DNA of 38,149 bases from Pseudomonadota bacterium (GTDB lineage: Bacteria; Pseudomonadota; Gammaproteobacteria; Pseudomonadales; Azotimanducaceae). Shown one piece after another: positions 29,316 through 36,144 of the stretch. Positions within the stretch are counted from its first letter, which is position 1, and every line of letters begins with the position of its first letter. The DNA is taken from positions 1-38,149 of the forward strand of contig JACZXW010000015.1 in NCBI GenBank assembly GCA_022571415.1, written 5' to 3'. The position numbers were made by a program, and so were the translations under genes. The notes beneath the pieces are model-generated. The model searched no databases and had not been told where the DNA came from. It worked only from the letters and a program-made list of their open reading frames with translations.

Positions 29316-29346
29316 TTGACTTAAAGTTAACTTTAACTATTAGAAT
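29316..29346 (+). promoter_or_regulatory. MerR-type promoter with 19-bp spacer and central dyad
   Basis: TTGACT (29316-29321) and TAGAAT (29341-29346) are separated by 19 bases, the long spacer characteristic of MerR-activated promoters. Within it lies the perfect palindrome TTAAAGTTAACTTTAA (29321-29336), whose core AGTTAACT equals that of the soxS SoxR box. It sits between the divergent regulator gene and the operon starting at 29399. Confidence 0.75.
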
Positions 29347-29398
29347 AGCCAGCACGCCACATGAATTCAACTTGTGAAGTGACAGAAGGAATATCGAT

Positions 29399-29812
29399 AT
29401 GAGGCAAAAGCGGAAGGTGATCGCGGATCCGTCTGCCAGTGCTGCTGATGGTTCGTGTCCCGGCGGAACCGTACAGGACATCGTTAAGGAAGAACTGTCC
29501 TGCACGCTGGACCCGTCATCCATCCAGTTCGGGATTGCGCGCTGGCGACGGGTATTTAAAAATATACAGGACTATCGGCTCAGTTCCGCAGAAGCCAGGT
29601 TTGAATTTAACCATACGAAAGCATTGCGGACGGAACTGGAAGTGTTAATTAAACAGGAACAGATATGCTGTGCGCATGTATCCTGGTCACTCGATGTGAC
29701 GCCGGTTCGATTGATATTAACGCTGATTGCTGACAGTGAAGCGCTTAAGCCGATTGTTGATGCTTTCATGCCGCAAACAAGTATCGGACCAAACTCGGAA
29801 GCAGCTCAATGA
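29399..29812 (+). CDS. Small protein with vicinal Cys-Cys motif, MerR-linked
   Basis: Function unknown. The 137 residues contain SCTLDPSSIQFGIARWRRVF (Cys35), a charged middle section, and KQEQICCAHVSWSLDV with the vicinal pair Cys90-Cys91, followed by a LILTLIADSEALKPIVDAFM segment. I recall the general pattern (CTL... then EQxCCxFxxFxL... then a final helix) from small proteins near MerR-type regulators in other bacteria, but could not check. There is no TM or signal peptide, so it is probably cytosolic. Vicinal thiols suit soft-metal binding or transfer. It begins 52 bases after the MerR-type promoter, with AGAAGGA before the ATG, and its stop overlaps the next gene (ATGA). Confidence 0.7.
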   Translation: MRQKRKVIADPSASAADGSCPGGTVQDIVKEELSCTLDPSSIQFGIARWRRVFKNIQDYRLSSAEARFEFNHTKALRTELEVLIKQEQICCAHVSWSLDVTPVRLILTLIADSEALKPIVDAFMPQTSIGPNSEAAQ

Positions 29813-30033
29813 AACAGAATAAAATGTGGCTGATGGGTCTAGTAGGTGCCGCAATGGCCGGAGTAGCCTGTCTCCTGCCGATCATTCTGTTTGTATTGTT
29901 TGGTTCGGCTGTTCTGGCGTGGGTGCCTCCATGGTTGGACTATATTCTTGTTCCTGCCTTTCTGATCTTTAGCTCAATGGCCTTCACTGCCTGGTACCGA
30001 CGAAAGAAGCTGAACCAGACTCACTGGACGTAA
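29809..30033 (+). CDS. MerF-like two-TM membrane protein with a single cysteine
   Basis: A 74-residue inner-membrane protein with two TMs (about 7-34 and 40-62) and a basic C-terminal tail (RRKKLN). The order LVGAAMAGVACLLPIILFVLFG, then WLDYILVPAFLIF, follows the MerF mercuric-ion transporter pattern. However, the first-helix Cys-Cys-x-x-Pro motif is Ala-Cys-Leu-Leu-Pro here (Cys21 only), and the C-terminal pair of MerF is missing. It may carry a different cargo or hand over thiols with the preceding Cys-Cys protein. Translationally coupled to that gene by a 4-base overlap. The MerF resemblance is by eye. Confidence 0.65.
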   Translation: MKQNKMWLMGLVGAAMAGVACLLPIILFVLFGSAVLAWVPPWLDYILVPAFLIFSSMAFTAWYRRKKLNQTHWT

Positions 30034-30034
30034 A

Positions 30035-30376
30035 ATGATGACAATGTTCTTGCTTTACCTGTTAGCGGCGATATTTGAAATCGCAGGCTGTTATGCAATT
30101 TGGGCCTGGTTACGTTTAGATTACAGCCCATGGCTTGTTCTGCCCGCGCTGGTACTCCTGGCCGGGTTTGCAGCGATTTTAACCCTGGTGGACAGTCCTC
30201 TGGCCGGGCGAGCCTATGCTGCCTATGGAGGAATTTACGTTACCTCATCACTGCTCTGGCTGTTTTTGGTCGAACAACAGTTACCTGATCGCTGGGACCT
30301 GATCGGAGGGGCTGTGACGTTAGTCGGTGCGCTGATCATAATTTATGGACCACGAGCTGAGATTATTTCGGGCTGA
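30035..30376 (+). CDS. YnfA (UPF0060) family membrane protein
   Basis: A 113-residue four-TM protein with the YnfA hallmarks: YLLAAIFEIAGCYAIWAWL in helix 1, GRAYAAYGGIYVTSSLLWLFLVE in helix 3 and a terminal GALIIIYGPR. The family is related to small multidrug resistance (SMR) transporters and has been linked to drug efflux in some enterobacteria; its native role is unclear. The start has three nearby ATGs (30035, 30038, 30044), and it begins one base after the MerF-like stop, as third gene of the MerR-controlled operon. Confidence 0.88.
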   Translation: MMTMFLLYLLAAIFEIAGCYAIWAWLRLDYSPWLVLPALVLLAGFAAILTLVDSPLAGRAYAAYGGIYVTSSLLWLFLVEQQLPDRWDLIGGAVTLVGALIIIYGPRAEIISG

Positions 30377-30415
30377 AGATAAGTGTTTGGTGTCGCCGGC
30401 GCCGGACCGAACGGG

Positions 30416-31192
30416 TTATACCACCGCGACATCCAGAATAACTCGCGCTGCAGGCGATAACCTGGCAATGGTTTCTTTGCGCAGGTATTTTCGCTGGTCG
30501 GTTTGCTGGCTCTGGTGTCGGCGACAAAAATAACAGTGCATTGCCCTGCGTGGCGCATTGGTCTTGTTTAAAAGACCACCATGCCAGGTGTGCGAATTGA
30601 ATATAACAACCGAACCTGCCCTGGCTTCAATCAGAACCTGGTCAGAGTGATCGGCGGCAGGATCGTTCATCACATCCCATGGACGTTTGTCGTGTCTCTG
30701 TGTTCCCGGGATTATACGGGTGGCGTCGTTGTCTGCCGTAAAGTCGTCAAGCAACCAGATAGAATTGCAGTCCTGGTATTGCTCTTCCGGCACGGCTTCG
30801 TGCCAATCTGTATGCAGTGGCTGCAAACCTTGTCCGGGAAGGGCGGCACGGCTGTTCAGGGAAGAAAGTTTGAATTCGGCGTCCAGCACGTGACTGGCCG
30901 CAGCCAGCATCTTCGGGTGCGTAATACACTTCTCGAACATTGGGTCTTTATCAACCAGGTTGCTCAAGCGCACCGTCCCAGGCTCCTGATGCACCTCCTT
31001 CCCGGCGTTCTCCCCTTCCTGCTGCGCCAGCGCTTCCAGACGGTTATTGAAAGCCGCGACTTCTTCTGCAGACAAGATAACTTTCAGGGACAGGTAACCG
31101 TTTTCATCCAGGAACATTTTCTCCGAAGCCGTGAGTGTATCCTCGTGGACTCCCAGCGACAGCAGTGCCTCATCAAAATTCATGAGGATCAT
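30416..31192 (-). CDS. Phytanoyl-CoA dioxygenase (PhyH) family protein
   Basis: Predicted Fe(II)/2-oxoglutarate-dependent oxygenase of 258 residues. Iron ligands appear as His127 and Asp129 (LHTDWH) and the distal His204 (SHTWHGG); the 2-oxoglutarate-binding arginine is Arg215 or Arg216 (NAPRRAMHCYF). IPGTQRHDKRPWD is typical of PhyH proteins. The substrate is unknown. It begins one base after the ubiA stop on the same strand, so the pair is almost surely cotranscribed, raising the possibility of a quinone- or lipid-related role. ATG 31192 is chosen for AGGT upstream; ATG 31183 is possible. A 206-codon antisense frame across it is a shadow. Confidence 0.88.
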   Translation of the reverse strand: MILMNFDEALLSLGVHEDTLTASEKMFLDENGYLSLKVILSAEEVAAFNNRLEALAQQEGENAGKEVHQEPGTVRLSNLVDKDPMFEKCITHPKMLAAASHVLDAEFKLSSLNSRAALPGQGLQPLHTDWHEAVPEEQYQDCNSIWLLDDFTADNDATRIIPGTQRHDKRPWDVMNDPAADHSDQVLIEARAGSVVIFNSHTWHGGLLNKTNAPRRAMHCYFCRRHQSQQTDQRKYLRKETIARLSPAARVILDVAVV

Positions 31193-31193
31193 T

Positions 31194-32102
31194 TTACCTA
31201 AGCAGGTAGTGCCCGAACAGACCCAGAAATATGCCTAATCCCACCCAGTGGTTGTTAAGAAAAGCACTGAGACAGGCATCACGTTGGCGGTTTTGGAGCA
31301 GGAATCGCTGGTAGATGATCAGGCCGGCGGCTAAAGAGAGTCCCATGTAGAACGGCCAGGTGAGTGACTCGATTTTCGCCACCAGGAAAAGCGTCCCCAG
31401 AAATGTAATTTGTAGTGCTCCGATCGCCACCTTGTCCATATCGGCAAAGAGAATGGCGCTGGATTTAAGACCCAGGCGGATATCGTCGTCCCGATCTACC
31501 ATCGCGTACTCTGTATCGTAGGCGACCGTCCATACCAGGTTTGCAATAACCAGGAGCCAGGCCACCTGGGGAATGGAACCTTGAGTTGCTGTAAATGCCA
31601 TGGGTATACCGCAAGAGAAGGCAATACCCAAAATAACTTGTGGCATATAAGTATAACGTTTCATCAATGGGTAGATTGCCGCGATTGCTGCACCGAAAAC
31701 AGCAATCCCCAGGGTAAAGATGTTGGTACTTAACACCAGCAGGAGCGCACAGAAAACGAGGACCCCGAGAAACATGACGGCTTCCGGAACGGTTAATTGT
31801 CCGCTCACCAATGGTCTGTCTCGGGTCCGCTTGACCTGGCCATCAAATTTTATGTCCGCAATATCATTGATAATGCAACCGGCGGAACGAGTGAGAACCG
31901 TGCCTACCAGGAAAACCAGGAACAGGTGCCAACCAGCAAATCCTTCTGCTGCGATCCACAGCGCCCAGAGTGTTGGCCACAACAACAGGTAGATTCCGAT
32001 AGGGCGGTTGAGGCGCGCCAAAGAAATCAGATGAGGGATTTTAGGAAACCGGGAGACCAGTCGCGTTGTAAGCTGTTTGATCGCAAGTCTGGCAGGGTAC
32101 AT
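31194..32102 (-). CDS. ubiA: 4-hydroxybenzoate polyprenyltransferase
   Basis: Integral-membrane prenyltransferase that attaches the polyprenyl tail to 4-hydroxybenzoate in ubiquinone synthesis. The 302 residues show the first Asp-rich motif NDIADIKFDGQVKRTRDRPL, the second DTEYAMVDRDDD, the LARLNRPIGIYLLLWPTLWALW opening and about eight TMs. ubiC (chorismate lyase), the common neighbour, is absent here. It is divergent from the rubredoxin gene over 93 bases. Confidence 0.96.
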   Translation of the reverse strand: MYPARLAIKQLTTRLVSRFPKIPHLISLARLNRPIGIYLLLWPTLWALWIAAEGFAGWHLFLVFLVGTVLTRSAGCIINDIADIKFDGQVKRTRDRPLVSGQLTVPEAVMFLGVLVFCALLLVLSTNIFTLGIAVFGAAIAAIYPLMKRYTYMPQVILGIAFSCGIPMAFTATQGSIPQVAWLLVIANLVWTVAYDTEYAMVDRDDDIRLGLKSSAILFADMDKVAIGALQITFLGTLFLVAKIESLTWPFYMGLSLAAGLIIYQRFLLQNRQRDACLSAFLNNHWVGLGIFLGLFGHYLLR

Positions 32103-32195
32103 TTATATCGTGCTAGAAGTAAATCAGTTAGTATACGTTGCTTGTTCGAGCCTTCAACTCCACGTGTCAGCGGATATTAATTTTTTGGGATCTTA

Positions 32196-32363
32196 ATGAA
32201 GAAATGGCAATGCATGATATGTGGTTTTATCTATGATGAGGCTGAAGGACTTGAAGAAGAAGGCATCGCTCCCGGTACCCGTTGGGAAGACGTATCTGAC
32301 GACTGGGTTTGCCCGAACTGCGGAGCAACCAAAGAAGATTTTGAGATGGTGGAAGTAGACTAA
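32196..32363 (+). CDS. rubA: Rubredoxin
   Basis: Small electron-transfer protein with one iron bound by four cysteines. The 55 residues carry Cys6-x2-Cys9 (CMICG) and Cys39-x2-Cys42 (CPNCG), with the canonical [18 protein letters not shown] and DWVCPNCG segments. Rubredoxin next to ubiA is a recurring gammaproteobacterial arrangement. Its redox partner (rubredoxin reductase or a hydroxylase) is not in the window. The symporter gene starts 21 bases downstream. Confidence 0.96.
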   Translation: MKKWQCMICGFIYDEAEGLEEEGIAPGTRWEDVSDDWVCPNCGATKEDFEMVEVD

Positions 32364-32384
32364 TTCTGTTTATCCCTGAGTAAA

Positions 32385-33647
32385 ATGATGATGGATCGAG
32401 GTAAGTTAACCAGAAATATTCTTATTGCCATGGCTCTTGGGCTGGCTCTCGGGTCCGTGGTTCACATGATAGCCCCTGCGGATGATGGGATAGCCATGGT
32501 CTATTTCGTCAACGGGCTGTTCGATATCGGCGGCAAGATATTTATCGCCAGCTTGAAGTTAATGGTAGTACCATTGGTTTTTGTGTCTTTGGTTTGTGGC
32601 GCAAGCAACTTGTCTGACGGTTCTAGTATGGGGCGAATCGGTTTAAAGACTATAGGTCTTTATCTGATTACGACAGCGATCGCTATTTCACTGGCTTTAA
32701 TTGCCGCAACTACGATAAATCCTGGTGAAGGAATAAATCTGGCTACACAGACCGAGTTTGTAATCAAGGATAGTCCTTCTATCAAACAGGTGTTGATAAA
32801 TATTGTACCCACCAATCCGATACAGGCCATGGCCGAAGGTAATATGCTGCAGGTTATTGTGTTTGCCATACTTATTGGTATCGCGATTAACAAATGCGGT
32901 GAACCAGGTCAGCGGGTTCGGGCTACGCTCAACGATTGGGATGCAGTGATCATGCGTTTGGTCATGATGCTAATGACGGTAGCTCCCATCGGGGTTTTCT
33001 GTTTGATGGTGACATTGTTTGCCAATATGGGTTTCAGTGCGATTGGAGACCTGTTGAAGTATTTTCTCACTGTAGTTCTGGTCCTCTTGTTGCATTTTAC
33101 CGGGACCTTCAGTCTGTTAATCAGATTTGTCGCCAACCTTAACCCCATAACTTTCTATAAAAAATTCAGTCCGGTAATGGCTTATGCGTTCAGCACCGCA
33201 TCGAGCAATGCAACACTGCCTATTACGCTTGAAAATGTTGAGAAGCGTCTTGGTGTTAAGAATGAAGTGGCATCCTTCACCGTACCGCTGGGTGCGACGA
33301 TTAACATGGACGGTACTGCCATCATGCAAGGCGTTGCCACGGTATTTATTTCCCAGGCGTATAACATTGACATCTCCATGACCGGTTATCTCATGGTTGT
33401 GTTGACGGCGACACTGGCTTCAATCGGAACCGCCGGCGTTCCCGGGGTCGGGTTGATTACCCTTGCCATGGTGCTGACCCAGGTGGGTCTGCCGGTAGAA
33501 GGAATAGCCTTGATTATTGGTGTTGACCGGTTGCTGGACATGCTTAGAACTGCAGTCAATGTTACTGGTGACGCAACGGTATCCACGGTCGTTGCGCGCA
33601 GTGAAAATCAGTTTGATGAAGCTATCTTTAGGTCAAAGACTGGTTGA
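32385..33647 (+). CDS. Dicarboxylate/amino acid:cation symporter (DAACS family)
   Basis: Secondary transporter of the GltP/GltPh/DctA fold. The 420 residues carry the family landmarks: re-entrant loop HP1 with TASSNATLP, TM7 NMDGTAIMQG, HP2 GTAGVPGVGLITLAMV, and TM8 GVDRLLDMLRTAVNVTGDA, in which the Arg is the type that binds the side-chain carboxylate of glutamate/aspartate. Acidic amino acids or C4-dicarboxylates are therefore likely; the exact substrate is uncertain. Three tandem ATGs (32385, 32388, 32391). Its stop is directly next to the recG stop. Confidence 0.93.
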   Translation: MMMDRGKLTRNILIAMALGLALGSVVHMIAPADDGIAMVYFVNGLFDIGGKIFIASLKLMVVPLVFVSLVCGASNLSDGSSMGRIGLKTIGLYLITTAIAISLALIAATTINPGEGINLATQTEFVIKDSPSIKQVLINIVPTNPIQAMAEGNMLQVIVFAILIGIAINKCGEPGQRVRATLNDWDAVIMRLVMMLMTVAPIGVFCLMVTLFANMGFSAIGDLLKYFLTVVLVLLLHFTGTFSLLIRFVANLNPITFYKKFSPVMAYAFSTASSNATLPITLENVEKRLGVKNEVASFTVPLGATINMDGTAIMQGVATVFISQAYNIDISMTGYLMVVLTATLASIGTAGVPGVGLITLAMVLTQVGLPVEGIALIIGVDRLLDMLRTAVNVTGDATVSTVVARSENQFDEAIFRSKTG

Positions 33648-35711
33648 TTAAGCCTGGCTGAATTCCCCCGGGGAAGCTATCCAGCGTTCGATAATTGCTC
33701 TGGCCGCGGGGCGGTTGTCGACCAATAATTGTTGCGCGATCCGGGTGACTTCGTCAAGCATATGTCGATCGCGGACAAGATCGGCTATCTTAAATTGTAA
33801 ACTGCCGGATTGTCTGCTCCCGAACAGCTCTCCGGGCCCCCTGATTTTCAGGTCCTGCTCTGCAATGAGGAAGCCGTCATTGCTTTCGCGCAGCACATTT
33901 AACCGCTGCCTGCTGGTTTCGCCGAGAGGGGGGTGATACAACAACAGGCAATGGCTTTGCGCCTTGCCGCGACCGATGCGCCCCCGTAACTGATGCAGTT
34001 GCGCGAGCCCGAGTCTCTCTGAATTCTCGATGACCATCAGGCTTGCATTGGGGACATCAACGCCAACTTCTATCACCGTGGTGGCAACCAGAAGATCGAT
34101 CTCACCTGCTTTGAACCGGTTCATCGCCTCTACTTTATCGGCAGCGGACAGCCGTCCATGGATTAAGCCGACATTTAATTCTTGCAATTCCGCTGATAAA
34201 TCAGCGTGCGTGGCTTCGGCTGCCTGGCATTGAACCAGCTCAGACTCTTCCACCAGGGTGCACACCCAGTATGCCTGGGCGCCGGAACTGCAAGCTGACT
34301 TCACTCTTGCCACCACATCCTTGCGACGTGTGTCGGGAAGAACATTGGTCGTCACGGGTGACCTTCCTGGCGGTAACTCGTCAATGACAGAGCAATCCAT
34401 GTCCGCATACATGCTCATGGTGAGAGTTCTGGGAATCGGGGTCGCCGTCATGATCAACTGATGCGGCATAAATTTATTTTTCTTGCCCTTTTCCCTGAGT
34501 GCCAGTCTCTGGTGAACACCGAAGCGGTGTTGCTCATCGATAATAACCAGCCCCAGCTTGTCAAAATGTACGTCTTTTTGAAACAATGCGTGTGTGCCAA
34601 TGACTACCCGGGCTTCGCCGTTGGCGACAGACTTAAGTTCCTCCTCCCGTTTTTTACCTTTTACTTTTCCTGACAGCCATGCAGTGGTGATGCCTAATGG
34701 TGCGAGCCAGTTGGAAAGATTGATAAAGTGCTGTTCGGCCAGAATTTCGGTTGGCGCCATCAGGGCGCTCTGGTATCCGTTTTCATGGGCATGAACCGCG
34801 GACAGGGCAGCGATGACTGTTTTGCCTGAACCAACATCGCCCTGAACCAGTCGGAGTGTTGGCGATGTCCTGGCAAGATCGTCTGCAATTTCCTTGGCGA
34901 CTCGATGTTGGGCACCTGTAAGCTCGTACCCGAGCGAGGAGATAAGGGCAGAATAGTCGTCGCCAGGGCCTTTAAAGCTGGGCGCCGCAAGTTTATTGAT
35001 TTCTTGTCTCACCAGTCGCAGACTTGTCTGATGCGCTAACAATTCTTCAAAGGCGAGCCTTTGTTGCGCAACATGTTGTCCGGCAAGCAAAGCATCCAGG
35101 TCAACATCCTGTGGTGGATTGTGGACCAGGCTGAGGGCTTCGTTGATGTTTGTATCGAAAAGGGTTTCGATATTGCCGAGTAACTCAACCAACAGGTCGC
35201 CATTTTTCATCAGGCTGAGTACCTGGGATACGATATTGCGATAGCGTTGCTGGCTGATGCCCTCGGTACTTGGGTAGACCGGGGTAAAGTGGTCGGGGAG
35301 TTCTGTTGTGGCGGTTTGGCTGTATTCTGGATGGTAGATTTCAAGCCCCGCTGCGCCGCGTCTAACCTCACCAAAACAACGAATTGACCGGCCGGATGCA
35401 AGGTTACTCTGTTGTGCTTTAGTAAAGTGAAAAAACCTCAGTGCAATACGCCCTGTGCCGTCTTGCAGATATGCGAGCAAACTGCGCCTTCTCCCGTAGG
35501 CGATATTGCAAGCGATAATTTCTCCCTCAAGGACAACCGTTTCCCCCGGTGTTGCGGCTGCGATCGGTGTGATTTGTGTCCTGTCTTCGTAACGAAAAGG
35601 CAGATGGAACAGGACATCCTGGAGAGTATGAACGCCGATTTTGGCAAGTCTGCCTGCCAGAGCGGGACCTATTCCTTTCAGGGAATCTACGGGGGATTTG
35701 TCCAGTCCCAT
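33648..35711 (-). CDS. recG: ATP-dependent DNA helicase RecG
   Basis: Branch-migration helicase that regresses stalled forks and processes Holliday junctions. The 687 residues comprise an N-terminal wedge/OB domain (LKGIGPALAGRLAKIGVHTLQDVLFHLPFRYEDRT), the helicase core with Walker A QGDVGSGKT, IIDEQHRFGVHQR, MTATPIPRTL and VATTVIEVGVDVPNA, and the QLRGRIGRG motif. Length is normal. It is last in the minus-strand operon spoT-ridA-recG, 29 bases after ridA. Confidence 0.97.
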   Translation of the reverse strand: MGLDKSPVDSLKGIGPALAGRLAKIGVHTLQDVLFHLPFRYEDRTQITPIAAATPGETVVLEGEIIACNIAYGRRRSLLAYLQDGTGRIALRFFHFTKAQQSNLASGRSIRCFGEVRRGAAGLEIYHPEYSQTATTELPDHFTPVYPSTEGISQQRYRNIVSQVLSLMKNGDLLVELLGNIETLFDTNINEALSLVHNPPQDVDLDALLAGQHVAQQRLAFEELLAHQTSLRLVRQEINKLAAPSFKGPGDDYSALISSLGYELTGAQHRVAKEIADDLARTSPTLRLVQGDVGSGKTVIAALSAVHAHENGYQSALMAPTEILAEQHFINLSNWLAPLGITTAWLSGKVKGKKREEELKSVANGEARVVIGTHALFQKDVHFDKLGLVIIDEQHRFGVHQRLALREKGKKNKFMPHQLIMTATPIPRTLTMSMYADMDCSVIDELPPGRSPVTTNVLPDTRRKDVVARVKSACSSGAQAYWVCTLVEESELVQCQAAEATHADLSAELQELNVGLIHGRLSAADKVEAMNRFKAGEIDLLVATTVIEVGVDVPNASLMVIENSERLGLAQLHQLRGRIGRGKAQSHCLLLYHPPLGETSRQRLNVLRESNDGFLIAEQDLKIRGPGELFGSRQSGSLQFKIADLVRDRHMLDEVTRIAQQLLVDNRPAARAIIERWIASPGEFSQA

Positions 35712-35740
35712 GGGATATCTGCGTTGTCGATGGATGAGAT

Positions 35741-36121
35741 TTAGAGCGACATTATTGCGTCAATCTCCACCAGGGCGCCTTTTGGCAGGGCGGATACTTC
35801 GATGGCTGCACGGGCCGGGTAGGGTTTGTCCAGGTAGTTTTCCATCACGGTATTCACCGCTCCAAAATGGTCGAGGTTGGTCAGGTAGACCGTAAACTTA
35901 CACACAGAGTTGAGGTCTCCGCCTGCGGCTTCGCAGATGTTCCTTAGATTGGAGAATACCTGCTCGATCTGCGGACCGAAATCCTGGCTGACCAGTTCCA
36001 TCGTTTCAGGAACCAGCGGGATCTGGCCGCTGATGTAAACGGTTTTGTTGTGCACCACCGCCTGGGAGTATGTGCCGATAGCCCGTGGCGCAGCATTGGT
36101 GGAAATTTGTGTCCTCGTCAT
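35741..36121 (-). CDS. ridA: RidA family enamine/imine deaminase
   Basis: Small trimeric enzyme that hydrolyses reactive 2-aminoacrylate-type enamines/imines. The 126 residues have the RidA core: AIGTYSQAV, VYISGQIPL, the CKFTVYLTNLDHF segment and the substrate-binding arginine in YPARAAIEVSALPKGALVEIDAI. It lies 23 bases after spoT and 29 before recG. In E. coli trmH occupies this interval, so the RidA insertion follows the Pseudomonas-type arrangement. Confidence 0.95.
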   Translation of the reverse strand: MTRTQISTNAAPRAIGTYSQAVVHNKTVYISGQIPLVPETMELVSQDFGPQIEQVFSNLRNICEAAGGDLNSVCKFTVYLTNLDHFGAVNTVMENYLDKPYPARAAIEVSALPKGALVEIDAIMSL

Positions 36122-36144
36122 AGCTTTATCCTGTACAAACCGTG

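Noticed and set aside
29305-29523. N-terminal extension of the MerR gene
   Set aside because: It would read through the MerR-type promoter and the start of the divergent gene; the HTH normally lies at the very N-terminus, as with ATG 29304.
30394-30408. CCGGCGCCGG palindrome between ynfA and the PhyH gene as a terminator
   Set aside because: It is short, with no loop and no T-tract; likely just GC-rich sequence.
30581-31201. 206-codon + strand open frame across the PhyH gene
   Set aside because: The minus-strand frame has intact catalytic residues and operon context; the + frame has no recognisable feature.
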